The position numbers were made by a program, and so were the translations under genes. 64,000 nt of DNA from Monosiga brevicollis MX1 (lineage: Eukaryota > Opisthokonta > Choanoflagellata > Craspedida > Salpingoecidae): positions 1,547,450-1,611,449 of the forward strand of contig NW_001865040.1 of NCBI RefSeq assembly GCF_000002865.3, given 5' to 3'. Of the stretch, positions 50,179-62,189 are shown one piece after another. Positions within the stretch are counted from its first letter, which is position 1. Every line of letters starts with the position of its first letter. The notes beneath the pieces are model-generated. The model made no database searches. It was not told where the DNA came from and saw only the letters and a list, made by a program, of their open reading frames with translations.

Positions 50179-50748
50179 GAGTTTTAACAAGTGACAGACC
50201 GATCACATTTGTCCCTTGTCTCTCTTTCGCTCTTCTCCCCTGAGACTGTCCGTCATATTTTTCCTCCTTTTGTGAGATGAGTCCATTTGCAGCCGACTCT
50301 ACGCGTTTTCGGAATGCAGTTGCCAAGAGCACACCAATTCTTGGATGCCTTGCACGATGCCGAATTCTTTAGCATGGTTGTTCGTCCAGAGTTCATTCCG
50401 CCGTGCTGTGACCATGTTCATTTGGATCCTCAAGTTGCAGAATTTGTTCCATTCTGCTGCGAGCCTCGTTTCTTTCTTTTCCGGCTCTGTCTACCCTCTT
50501 TTGACTGAACAATTTATTTGTCTTGCTTGCTTGCTTGTTGATTGAATTCCTTGCTCAAGGCGCAAGATGGGCAAGATGGGCTCGAGCGCCTCCGCAGATT
50601 GGTGAATAAAACAAGTGAGGGATATGACAAAAACAAAAGAGGGGTGTCACGACTGAGCAGAAATTAAAAAAAAAAAAAGGAGTAGAAGAAGAAGAAGAAG
50701 AGCGTTTCCAAAGGTCAGCCATTCGTCCTGGCAAGCTGGGCTCTTGCC
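50179..50748. other. Convergent spacer
   Basis: It lies between the RyR-repeat gene stop (plus) and the TMEM87 stop (minus). It contains an A-run near 50667-50678. No gene is seen. Confidence 0.5.
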
Positions 50749-53700
50749 TCAATCCATTTTACTCAGCTCAAAACGAGTATGCATCAATTCCTATCAGGTA
50801 GGTAGGAGCCGTGCCAACCGAGTGAGAATAGCAACATTGCATCCAGATGGCAGCCCAACCGTACCTCATCCGAATCCATGGGCAGATTGCCAAACCCGCT
50901 GTCCGCGTTGGCCACCACGCTGGGCAGGTTCTCCTCCACCCAACGCAGATCCTCATCCTGTTGACACGCGCCCAAAGACGTCAAACGGACCTGTCAGGCA
51001 GGGCACCGGTAGCTCCCATGTGGAACGCTGGGTCGCATGTTCGGAGCTTACATCATCTTCATCAAAATCCATGCGCGCAGGTTGATTGCGAGATTGCAGG
51101 TTGCGCATTTTCATGGCATCTTGCTGAAAATTGGGTACCACCTGTGTTTGGCATTTGATTGGGTCGTACAGCCAGAAAAGTTGCGTGAGCGGATGCGCGG
51201 CGCCTTGATCGTCTCTTCATCCCGTTCTCACCTCGAAATCATCCTCGTCGTCATCGTCGTTGTCGAGCGCCGTGTAAGCGTAACGTTGGTTATTCTGGGT
51301 CGGCCGCCACAATACCATGATGGCTGACAAGATGGCAAAGAAAAGCAAATGCCAAAAGCTGTGCACCAGCACGTAAACACGGCGTGAGACCAGTGCGCTA
51401 GCGGGTCAAGCCGACAGTCCCAACTCTTGGACACGCCCGACATTGAGCAAGAAACCGCCCTAGACGTACCCCTCTTGCCACCACTCGTTGCGCCAGTCAT
51501 CCTCGCCCGCAGAATCCCGGACGTTTTCGTCGATCAAGCTCCAAACGATAAAGATGATGGTGGCAGCCACGCACAAAATCAAACACCACTGAAAGCGCGT
51601 GTACAACTGCAGCTTCACCTCGTTGTTTCTAAAAAATATTGCAAAAGAAAAAAAAAAAAAACATACACCTTGAGACGGGATAGCACAGGAGGCACTCCAC
51701 TCACACAAAACGCGAGATAAAAAAAAACCTTGAACCGACCGGAGGCTTAGGATCTTCATGGTATGGGCCAAAGACATGAAAATCCACCAAATCAATGCGG
51801 CATCAATGATGGACATGGGAACCACCGTAATGACGTCTGCATTATCATTTGCAGAACCCTGCAGTGTCCCGCATGAAGATCCGGCCCGTGTGTGAGGTCA
51901 ACAGCACGCCAAGATGCCGGCAAGCAACGAGAATGCACATTCAACATGTGGTCTCAGCCAGATTCATACACAATTCGACCCCAAATATGGCAACCGAATG
52001 CAAAGAACAGCACGAGAGACCATGAATGGGTTCACAACAGAAGTAGCTCGGACATACGCGCGCCTGTGCGTGGGTGATGCCATAAGTCGCCGCGAAAAAG
52101 AAGTAGGCCACACCGATGGCCACAACTTGCTTCACTGACTCGCCAATACGGGGCCTAGCCAATGCGATTGGCATGAGAAGCAAATTCCTTTTAACCTGAT
52201 CCTGCATATGCAAAACAGGAAAAAGGAAAAATCAAAACATACTTCACAATGCCGTAGCCCATGCTAACAACCAAGGCCAACAAACGCGCGGCCGTGTTCT
52301 TAGCTGCAAACAGCAGTTTGGCAAAAATCTAGACACCCCAAAATGGAGAGCCGGAATAGAGAATGAGAATGAAAACCCAGAATGACCGTTGTATCCGCAT
52401 GAAATGAAAGAAGAAAAAAAAAAAAATCAATAAATACAATGCAGTGAAATATCAAGGTGAACATGACTCTACTCAAAAGCAAATGAGAAAAGAGAGCAAT
52501 CTCGTACCATCACGCCATGGCTTCGAGTTCCGTGCTTGTTGATGTGATCCAAGTCACCAAAACTGACAGACATCTCGAGCATGCCAAGGAAAACGACAAA
52601 GCCGATCCAAAATTGCACACGCAGTAGATCCTGTGTTTGGCACATGCACCAGGATGAGCTGACTACATGCTGTTGTGGAAAGGGACGGAAGCAAGAAGGA
52701 GGTGGCCAGCGAGCTACGAGTCCAGCCTGAATCAGAGCGAGCAGACTAACCTTGTAGTAGCAGGCCAAGTAGGCCGTCCAGATCAAACCCAGACCGAGGT
52801 ACAAAAGCCCCATGATACCATAAAAGGTGCGCTCGGGCCACAGCGCGGCCGACAAGTAGCCATGAGTGTTCATAAAGGTTGTGGTTCCTAAAAGAATGTT
52901 GGCAGAGGCCGTACGTTGACAGATTGAGGAGGCAACGTTGACCAACGAGAAAGGATTCCAAAGCAGCGTCAGCCAAGGACCAGAGCAAACAGTCTTGCCG
53001 ATGTTGCGCGGAAATCTGAAACCAAATGCGGGCCAAGCCGGAACAGAAAACTGACCGGAAATGAGAGGACCAGGATAAAACTGAGTGGTTGAGTTGATTT
53101 CCGAGTTGAAACTCTCGATCCACAAGGAGTAATATCCACTGTGGTCGAAAGGAGCGTTGGCGGCTTTGAACTTGGTTGACTGTGAGCTTCCCGGTTTGCA
53201 AATAAAGTGCTTGGCCGTAACCACACGAACAATATCGGTGCGGTACTGAGGGAAACCAGACCAATGCAGCAATGAGTTTGGCAGCAAAAGAATGCACGAT
53301 GCCAGGGACAAAGGCGGGCGCAGAAATGACACCTCAACTGCAAAAAGAACCACAAGCCAGAGCAGGCACAAACCAAAAGACCAGAAATGGAACTGCAGCC
53401 AGTGCCATTAGGAATGTACAGGGACAGATCATCGTTCAGACCATCGACGGTGGAGGCCGCGGGTGTGGAGCTGGTGGAGTCTGCTGATGCAGGTGGAGAT
53501 GGCACCCCGCCATTCTCGGGACCGCGGCGAGCCTCGCTGGTGTTGGTACCTATACATGCATGCCCGCACAAACCACACATACGAGGCCTTTTGTAAGACC
53601 TGGCAAACCCTGGCAGGCCGCCTTTGACACCATGATGCACTTCACGATATAAACTCACCTGAACCACCTTGTAGCACGCGTCGGCCGCAACGAGCTGTGG

Positions 53701-54242
53701 CATATGTTGGTGTGTATTGAGCCTATTCGGCCCGAGATGCGGATCAGCGCCGAGGTGTGAGCGGCGCCAGGGTGGCATGGTGAGAAGGCCCAGCGTTTTC
53801 GGCAAAACGACGGCCGCCCAGCTACATACATCGTGGACGTAGATGCCGTCTGAGATGGTTTGAACCAGAATCAAGGAGACGGGAATGTGTTGGTCCGGGC
53901 AGTCGACTACGAAGCAACGAGGCGCGTCGATGAGAACTGAACTTGGTGCGGCCGGCATGCTAAGCTGAATCAGATTGAATAGCCTTTGGAAGAACGTGAT
54001 GGTGGCGACGGTGAGTTGGAGGGGTCACGGAACTGGCTTATAAGCCTCTTACCTTCCACCTCGATGAAAGGACGATTGGCGTTCTCAGATGAGGCTGCGA
54101 AAAGGGTTTCGCTGTGCATATGACCAACAGTATTGGAAAACGTCTTGATGGTTCCATTGGCCACGGCCAGGAGTGTGGCCAGCAGGACTAAGCCAGCCCG
54201 CAACGCGCTAGCCCCGCGGCCGACATGCCTTGGCATGCTCAT
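50749..54242 (-). CDS. TMEM87: TMEM87-type Golgi seven-span protein (GOLD-domain family)
   Basis: Start at 54242 (ATG) with a signal peptide (MSMPRHVGRGASALRAGLVL). Lumenal segments follow in exons near 53930-53810 (CFVVDCPDQHIPVSLILVQT) and 53560-53390, then a stretch at about 53250-53030. The membrane part matches TMEM87A/B: FYGIMGLLYLGLGLIWTAYL, RVQFWIGFVVFLGMLEMSV, DAALIWWIFMSLAHTMKILS, and then the cytoplasmic tail DEDLRWVEENLPSVV and NLPMDSDE. The last exon reads ELSKMD before the stop at 50749, as in the animal ERSKME end. TMEM87 proteins reside in the Golgi and belong to the GOLD-domain seven-helix group with GPR107/108; they affect retrograde traffic and Golgi ion or pH balance. Most internal junctions are approximate, and the exon 1 to exon 2 join did not resolve in phase. 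Confidence 0.85.
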
Positions 54243-54758
54243 GTTTGCCTTGATTCTTGAGCGCATACAGGACACTAGCAGGAATCAATCAAGGGCCGAG
54301 CAGCTCACAGCGTCGCGACTGCACTGCCAGCTGCAAAACGCAGCAAGATGTCGCCCGCTCTACCAACCCCGACCACGCGCAATGCCCCAGTGAGTGTGTA
54401 CCTCCAGTAGCTCAAACCCTCACCAAACACCCGACGCGGCTCACGGCAGCCAACATGCAAGCGCAAGACCACGCTCGCGAATGCATCTCCAGCCCAAGGC
54501 TACCTCTTCTCTCCCTTCCCCAGCGGTTGCCGCTGGAATGTGCCAACACCGACAACGAAATCCCTCTCCTTCTAAATCTCTCTCTCTAAATCTCTCTCTC
54601 TCTGTCTCTGTCTCTCTCTCTCTCTGTCTCTGTCTCTCTCTCTCTCTCTGTCTCTGTCTCTGTCTCTGTCTCTCTCTGTCTCTGTCTCTCTCTGTCTCTC
54701 TCTCTCTGTCTCTGTCTCTGTGTCTCTCTCTCCCTCTCTCTGTCTCTCTCTCTGTCTC

Positions 54759-54814
<56 letters not shown>

Positions 54815-55269
54815 ATTTCACAAGGGAAAGTATGACAATGTTAGACTTGCAATTCACCGTTAAAAATTAGATATGGTCACTGCATTCGACTGTCGTATCG
54901 TGCCAGTCGCTCTTGCGCAAGCGGTGGAACTGAACGGCAGCCCGAATGAGAACGAGCCCGAATGAGAACGAGCCCGATGCAGAACAACAGCTCCCCAGCC
55001 TTGACGCCAACAGCAAAACAGCAACTGCCACAGAGAGTATACTGCAAATCCGTGTCAGCACCTCACCTCATCTGCTCCATTCGACCCCTTCCCAGCCATA
55101 GTTTTGAAAAAAAAAACCACCTGTTGTGTGAACACACACACACACACACACACTGATCGTAGTTTTCCATCTTTTGGGGCTGGAGACGCCCAGTACTCGT
55201 GCTCGTACCTTTTTTTTTTTTTTCTTGAAGTGGAGTTGCTGCTCCTTATCCTGCCCACGCCCCATCGTC
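54243..55269. other. Divergent promoter region of TMEM87 and the OFA transporter
   Basis: It contains the long (TC)n tract listed separately and a short (CA)n run at about 55132-55153. No exon is seen. Confidence 0.5.
54575..54812. repeat. (TC)n microsatellite with TG interruptions
   Basis: About 240 bases of TCTC with regular TCTGTC interruptions, becoming pure TC at the right end. It is listed as one compound microsatellite. Confidence 0.95.
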
Positions 55270-58200
55270 ATGGCGCTGCTGGCTCTTCTGCGTCCAGGTC
55301 AAAGCAGTGCCGCCCGCTTTGCTGCGCCGTCGGCATGTTGGCTTCATTTGCAGTCGCCGATCAGCACGCGCGACGAGGCCTCCGAGGATGCAGCTCTGCT
55401 CAGGCCCCAGCCCAGGTTGTGGCAACAGCGTGCTCTTAGCACAGGCGTGCGCCATCTACAAGCCGCGCAGCCAACCACCGAAACCCCTGCCTCCGAAGAT
55501 GAGGCCAGCAAACCAGCAAAGAAGGGCTTTTTCCACTTCTTATCTCGCGATGCCATTGTCGCACGGCCCGATTACAACCGCTTCCTGAATGTGCCGTTCA
55601 GCTTCCTCATTCAACTGAGCGTCGGCTCAGTATACGCCTGGAGTGTTTTCAACGCCCCTCTGACTCGCGAGATTGGTGCTGTAACGGCTGCCGCCGATGA
55701 TTGGACCCTTTCACAGGTCCTACCCATCTTCTCCCTCTGTGCCATGACCCTTGGTGCCACGACTGCGCTCCTGGGTAGGTCTGCTACATCTGACCTTTGC
55801 CAACCCAACATCAAATTGTCTTCTTGCCAATCGCTCACTTTGTGCATCGCTGTGCCAGGCCCTTGGGCGGAGCGTCAAGGTCCCCGTGCCGTGGCGGCAG
55901 CTGCCGCCCTGGCTTGGGGTGGTGGTCTTTTGATCACGGGTGTTGGCACCGAATTCCACTACCTCCCGGCACTCTACCTTGGCTACGGCCTGCTCGGTGG
56001 TGTTGGTTGGGGCCTTGGCTACATTGCCCCCGTCTCCAATCTGATGAAGTTGGTTGCTGCCCGTGACCACTTTTCACCACATTGGACCTCTTGTAACTCC
56101 GCCTGGTGAAGCATGCTAATCATACTCCAATGACCGGTCGTTTCAATCGGTGATAGGTGGTTTCCCGATCGCCGCGGTCTAGCCACCGGCCTGGCGTTGA
56201 CGGCCTTTGGCGGCGGTGCCATGCTGGCCACGCCCATAAACGAGTTCCTCTTCCAGCTCTATTTTGAAACTCCCACGTTTCTCGGCAGTGTACGCACCTC
56301 GCTCTCCCTCTCGCTTCCCAGATGACTTGCAGGTGCTTTGCCCTTCCTCGGCAACAATCGTGAAGCAAACGCACGCGCTCTCAAGCGACTCATCAACGAT
56401 TTATTTGCTTCAGGCCGACACGGTGCAAATGGTCACGGAACAGGGCCGCCGCTATGCCGAAGTCGCGGGGGAACTCAAGGAAGTGGTCGTTGCCAGCAAG
56501 ACTGACATTGGTGCCCTTGGCTACGACAACGTGAGTGGCAAAGAAAGTTCAAGGCCTGCTTGCACTTGGATCTCAAAGCCTCACAGCACGAACTGCCAAC
56601 TGCCCTCTTCCATAGCTGGAGCCGGGTGTTTATGTGGCCGGCTCTGGCAACACGGGTGCCGCCAAGACCTTTCTCACTCTAGGCACCGGCTATTTTACCG
56701 CCATGACCTTGGGCGCAGCTGGGCAACGTGTGCCACCTGCTGGCTGGGTGCCCGCGGTTCGTACACTCACCAGTCGTATCGAGGCAACTCATCCACGAAC
56801 CAAGTTGCTTCACCCACCCGCACACACGCACGCACACACACATGGGGGTTGGCCTGCTCATTGTGCGCCGTCGCTTGGCTCCCACACACTCAGGGTTGGG
56901 ACCCATCCCTTGCAGCCAAAAGCGACATGATCACCACTGCCAACGTCCACCACAACACGGCACTCAAGACTCCTCAATTCTACCTCCTGTGGGCTGCTGT
57001 GGCTGGCAATGCCATCGCCGGTGTCACGGTCATGAGCTGTGCCAAAACCATCATGTCTGATGTCTTTGGCGCTGCCCTGCCGGGCATTGTGACCGGCGGA
57101 TTCGCCGCTGGTTATGTGGCTGCACTGAGCGGTGTTAACATGTTGGGTCGCTTTGGTTGGGCTGCTGCCTCCGACTATCTGGGTCGCAAGAACACGTACT
57201 TCCTCTTTGGCCTTAGCGTTCCCATTCTAGCCGGCCTTCCCTCCCTGACCAACTACCTCATTGAGCATCCCAGCCCTGTACCTCTGTACATGTTTTGTGG
57301 AGGCACGGCTCTGGTCGTGAGCTTCTACGCTGGCCTTTTCTCAGGTACCATTGGCGGGACGTGCTTCATTGCGCCTGCCTGTGTTGCGTGCGGCCTTTTG
57401 TCATTCGCCCACTTGCCCGTTGCTGCCGTTTAACGCGGTGTATCTGTTGCTCTGTCTGTGCACAGTGCTGCCTGCCTACCTGGCCGATTTATTTGGCCAG
57501 AAGCACGTCGGAGCCATTCATGGTCGTCAGCTCACCGCAGTGCGTGCGCCGCCTCCACAGCCGTTGCATGACGAACTCACAGGCATCTGCATCGCTTGCC
57601 CGCGAGCTCACTGCCACGCCCTTCCTCTCCCCTGATCTGCATAGTGGTCGGCCGCTGCTCTCGGAGGACCTCTTTTGCTGTCAACCATGCGCAACAGGTC
57701 GGTGATACCTCTACATGGCTCGCTTGTCGTGCCCACTGCACTCTGGGCAGTGTGGCATGGGCACGCGTGTTCACAACAATCTTGGTGCCACCAGCTCGTA
57801 CACATCTGCAGCACAGGACTTGGTGTCCAAAATTGACCCCGCCGCCTTCGAGCGCAAATTTGGCGCTGCCATCGACCAATGGAAACACCTGTTGGACACC
57901 AAAACCGTCACAATTGGTGCGCTTCCGTGAAGAAGAAAAAAAAAAAACATGAAAGGGCCGCGGTGTACCCGTGCGCTGACAAGGGAGACCGTCTGCTTCG
58001 CATGGCAACCTGCCCACTGACCTCTTTTCTTCCCGCTGCTCTCTCCGTCCCCAAACTCAGCGCACCTGATGGACATTGCCCCGCCTGGAACCCTGGACCC
58101 GACTCCGGGGCTTTACAACACGACTCTGTACAGCATGAGCGCTCTGCTGACGGCTGCCTTTATTTGCAACAGTCTGCTTAAGTGCGCTCATGCTTTTTTC

Positions 58201-58357
58201 GATTCTGCGCCCCCGCGATATTGTCGGAAATCCTCACGAGGTCTTGTGCCCGATGTAATTTGGATGAATTCTGTCATGTAGGCCCGTGGATCCCAAGTAC
58301 CACTTGCCTGAGGGCACAGATGTCGCCGCCACTGCCCCTGTGCGTAGTGAGAAGTGA
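55270..58357 (+). CDS. OFA-type major facilitator (oxalate/formate antiporter family) with long N-terminal extension
   Basis: The exons include 55270-55774, 55859 to about 56050, one starting after the GATAG acceptor near 56156, and further ones to 58357. Their first junctions are in phase. After about 115 residues of extension come the typical family segments: FLNVPFSFLIQLSVGSVYAW, SVFNAPLTREIG, YLGYGLLGGVGWGLGYIAPV, KWFPDRRGLATGLALTAFGG, LKTPQFYLLWAAVAGNAIAG, NMLGRFGWAAASDYLGRKN and VLPAYLADLFGQKHVGAIHG. The layout is 12 spans. The family exchanges small monocarboxylates or dicarboxylates; the substrate here is unknown. The extension is Arg/Ala/Ser/Leu-rich, with few acidic residues in its first 35 and RALSTGVRHLQ further on, like a mitochondrial presequence. 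Middle exons (56260-56940 and 57430-58160) are approximate. Confidence 0.8.
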
Positions 58358-58915
58358 CGGATCTCTGCGCATGAGTTGTGCACCAATTTTTGTTCATGTC
58401 TCAAAAAAAAGTAGTAAGCAAAATCTAGCTACGAAATGACTCTAGCTACGAAATGACTCTAGCTACGAAATGACTCTAGCTACGAAATGACTCTTAACTA
58501 TGAAATGACTCTAGCTACGAAATGACTCTAGCTATGAAATGACTCTTAACTATGAAATGACTCTAGCTACGGAATGACAGTGTAAAATTTGAGCAGGCAG
58601 CCACGCTACCAACACAGGTCGATGGTTGGGAAGCCACCGTTCAGAACACACGCGGTAGCCTCGACAAGGTTTCATCAAAGCTGCTTGCCATGAAGATCCT
58701 GTGTTGGTGCACGGTGACTCCCAAGGCAAGCACTCATGCCCATAAATACGATACGGGGGAAGGGGGTCCGAGGGCAGAAAGGGTGGAGAAAAACAATCTA
58801 GACAGGCAGGCCTCACAGGCCGTGCCTTGTCTTGCTTGAACGGCGCATCAGTGGCTGCATCACCAGCTTGATGCCCATGTTGAGCCCCATAGAAGTAAAG
58901 CACAAGTCTTTAGGA
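58358..58915. other. Convergent spacer holding a 17-18 bp minisatellite
   Basis: It lies between the OFA transporter stop (plus) and the glycosyltransferase stop (minus). Apart from the minisatellite at 58425-58578 I see nothing in it. Confidence 0.6.
58425..58578. repeat. 17-18 bp minisatellite, about nine copies
   Basis: Unit CTAGCTACGAAATGACT, with variants CTTAACTATGAAATGACT and CTAGCTATG. The two variant types recur in a partly ordered series, with CTTAACTATG at copies 5 and 8. It begins about 70 bases after the transporter stop codon. Confidence 0.95.
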
Positions 58916-61694
58916 TCAGTCGCACAGCTTGGAAAGATCGTTGTTGAACTTGGCATACACTTCAGGTCCGTTCAAGCCCTGATCATTGGCTGTCAGGGCC
59001 AGCCAGGTGCAGTAATCAGCCGTGGTACGCAAATCGTAATCGATCATGTCAAGTTTGGCGTAATTGCCCACGATGAAGTGGTGCTTGCTGAAGCGATCGT
59101 CCATATGATACACGTGGAACATGCGGGCACGGCAAATATTATCCTTGCCCCCGGTGGGCACGTCCATTTCCGGCCCCTTGAAGCTCACAATGTTGTCGTT
59201 GGTACCAAGAAGGTGATTCACCGCGACCTCCTGCGAATAGAGAAGCATGACACCCTCCCAAAGGCCAGAACCCCACTCACAGTTTGTGCCCCTGGGACGA
59301 AGAAAGCTGGGCAGGCGACAACCGAGGCCAGGCGAAAAGAGGTGCTTTCGTAGATACAACCCCGCTGCCATGGTCAAATCGCTGATTCGCAAGACCGTGT
59401 CGACAGGTCCATAGAAAGAGGAGGCAAAGTGCATCTCGTTGATGTACTTCAACCCGGCATCTGCCGCGGCCTCAGCCAGCTTGGCCTGCGAGTAACGATT
59501 GTTGTACTGTCCATACCGCCCGGGCATTTTGAAAAAGCCAAAAATTTTGCGTGAGCGGCAGGCAAGATGCGGTGCTAGTCGGCAAGATGAGGCAATGAAG
59601 CAAACAACACATCCACAAACTCAACCAGAAACAAACAAATTTGATCCCCTCAAAGAAGGACGTGCAGAACTTGCAACACGCACGTACCCCAGCGTTACGC
59701 CCCATGTGGGTGGCATCGACCCAAAAGTCACGCATGCGAGGCGTGGGAAACGTGTCGGCGTCGGCTCGCAGCAAAAGGGTCCATTGACGCAAGAATGGCC
59801 TCGTGTTTTCGTTGACCAAAACTTCGATGCTGAGAATCAAGACGACATTCACCCGGAGTCAGCACCACGTTCATGGTGAGATTCGAGTCGCAGCCCCCAA
59901 AAAAATGATGACTAATAATAAATAAATAAATCAAACAAGACTCCACGACGGGCGAGCGCATGCAACGTACCTGTTGAACCAGCCGTCGTATTCCTCGGGG
60001 TGACGTTGGGAAGCACCCACAAAAGGAATGACCCAACACACGCCAGCGCTCGACTCAGACGGTGGGGCCAGGGTGGGGTCGAGAGGTTTTTGCTCGCACT
60101 CTTTAAAGTCACGCGTAATGTTGGCTAGCATCTTGATATCACCATAAATGAGAACGTCAAACTTTTGATCAGGCTGATTGAGTCGCAGCTCGCGCCAGGC
60201 CAGGAGCCACCAGCGAATTTGAGTGTACACGGCCAGGTATTTGGGGGGTTGAAAGAACACGACGACTCGACGATTGACGCGGGTCTCCGGTACAGGCTCA
60301 GCGCGGCTGACGGCGACTCGCTCCAGAGCACGCTGCACAACGGGGCGGGTCTGATCGATAGCGGCTTGGCGCCGCTCTTTGAAGGTCGCAGTCCAACGTG
60401 CCCAGTTGTCTGCGTGAGGCATGATATCATTGGTCACGCGCATAAACCACTGCGAAGCGCTGGCGTTACAGGGCGCAACAGAGCACTGCGAAAAGCCTTC
60501 GTTGTCCACCATGCACAGCCCGCGGTGCTGATTGACCAAGCCCTTGCCATCAACAAACTCCCAATGCTGAGTGGGGTCTGAAGCACGACAAGGTACAGTC
60601 ACGACCATGTTGCTCTTGTCAAGCCCCACGCAATACTCGCCCAGCGTTGGGTCAAAGTTGCCCATAAACTCTGCCACGATTGCGCACATGCGTCCCAAGG
60701 TGAGAAGTGTGCGTGGTAAAGGAGACGGGTAAAGGTGTGGATGCGCAGCAGTGCAGCGTTTTGGGGCACTAAAACAGCAGCAAACACCACCAAAGAGTGC
60801 GCGCAAAGGAGGGGGGGGAAGAGGGGTAGCGAAAACTACGCACGATCTTTGAAGAGCAATTGCTGACGATGAAAGTGATTGGGATGACAAAGATCCAGAA
60901 TGACATGGTCGTGATCATTGCGGGTGAGGCATCTGAAATTCGCCGTAGCCACCCACACGAACCGCACGGGTACCAACCAGAGCAAAACCGGTGAGTGGAA
61001 AAAGGAGCCAAGGAGAGAGAGAGAAAAAAAAAGTGGTGCAAGGAAGCGCATAAGAACACGAAGGCGCACGAACGCAGCAGTTGCGCACTCGCCGTCACTC
61101 AAGGCAAGGGGAAGATCAAGCATCATACCGCAGATAGTTCGAGTCAGTGCTGAAGATCCACACGCGCTCTGTCGCATTGAGCGGTTGGCCCGCGAAAAAA
61201 TTGACGGTCGGGCGGGGACCTAAGTGTAAAATGTCAGAGACCACGCCTTGGGCGTCAAATTCGTTGTAGAGCTGATCAATGCTGGTGTAGTTTGCACGGC
61301 GGCGCTGCAGCTCAATCTGCTGCTGCTTTTGCAGCTCGAGCTGCTTTCGGCGATCTGATGACACCTTGGCTGCGGTGGGGGCTGCGCGGCGTGGCGTGGT
61401 GGTGGGGGCGCGCGGCACTTTTTTGCGTTTGGGTGGGGCTTCCGTGGCTCTCTGCACTTCTTGCTCCAGTTCCTGACGGACCTGACGCTGAGCTTGTTGT
61501 ACTCTGTTGGCGGCACGGGTTTTGCCACGTCGCACGTGTGGGCGTGGCGGTTCATTGTCTGGCTGCACAACTGCATCCGCGGGCACCACGACGCTGCGAT
61601 CCGAACTGCTCAGAGTGTTGTAGAAGGAGAACCCGACCAAAATCAGCACGAGCAGCAACAGCAACATCCGGACAGCAGCCACAAGACCCGCCAT
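58916..61694 (-). CDS. Type II membrane glycosyltransferase-like protein with a ricin-like segment
   Basis: Start at 61694: MAGLVAAVRMLLLLLVLILV, a signal-anchor, then a basic Gln/Arg-rich coiled stem (QLELQKQQQIELQRRRANY). Further exons join in phase: one ending with NYLR, one with NDHDHVILDLCHPNHFH (about 60930-60840), and one from about 60687 to 59970. That exon holds a ricin B-like stretch (DPTLGEYCVGLD, QHWEF, QHRGLCMVD, SQWF) and then RVVVFFQPPKYLAVYTQIRW and KFDVLIYGD. The next exon has LLLRADADTFPTPRMRDFWV with a DAD metal-binding type motif. The last begins YNNRYSQAKLAEAAADAG and ends at 58916. The pattern (anchor, stem, lectin-like piece, DxD) is that of a Golgi glycosyltransferase. 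I do not recognise the exact family, and donor and acceptor sugars are unknown. Confidence 0.75.
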
Positions 61695-62189
61695 GGCGGC
61701 GGTCAGCCTGATAACGCGACTGTGGGAAGAGAGAGGTAAGTGGGCGAAGGAGCAGGCGCGAAAGGGTCCACCGCCCGTCTGCGCAAAATCGAAGCACCGA
61801 GCACAGAAAGTAAATGCAAACGTGGCACATTGGATTCGTAAAAAACCAGGCACCCGTCGAGGCATGCCCAGGACTACAAAGTTCGTCTCTCACACACACA
61901 GAGTCACCAACACCCCCTCAAGAGGTAGCTAGCACACTGCCCCAAGAACCTCAGCACCGAGCTCGCCCACGAAACACACACACACGCACGCACATACATA
62001 CAGCCGAGTCAGGGTGATCGTACCTCAGCTCAAGAGAGAGAGGAAAATCCACGTTAAAGACAGTGTGTAAATGTGTTAAACTTCACACTTCCGTACACTC
62101 AGCTCTTTCTTTTTTTTCTCTCTCTCTCTTTCTCAGACCGACCAAACCAATTCATTTCTCTCTCTCTCTCTCTCTCTTTCAAGAGCGAG
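61695..62189. other. Divergent promoter region
   Basis: About 495 bases between the glycosyltransferase start (minus) and the UBA5 start (plus). It contains short CA and TC runs (TC at 62156-62178, just before the UBA5 ATG). No exon is seen. Confidence 0.6.

Noticed and set aside
54441-54870. Open frames of Leu-Ser or Arg-Glu repeats across the (TC)n tract
   Set aside because: Products of a dinucleotide repeat, not genes.
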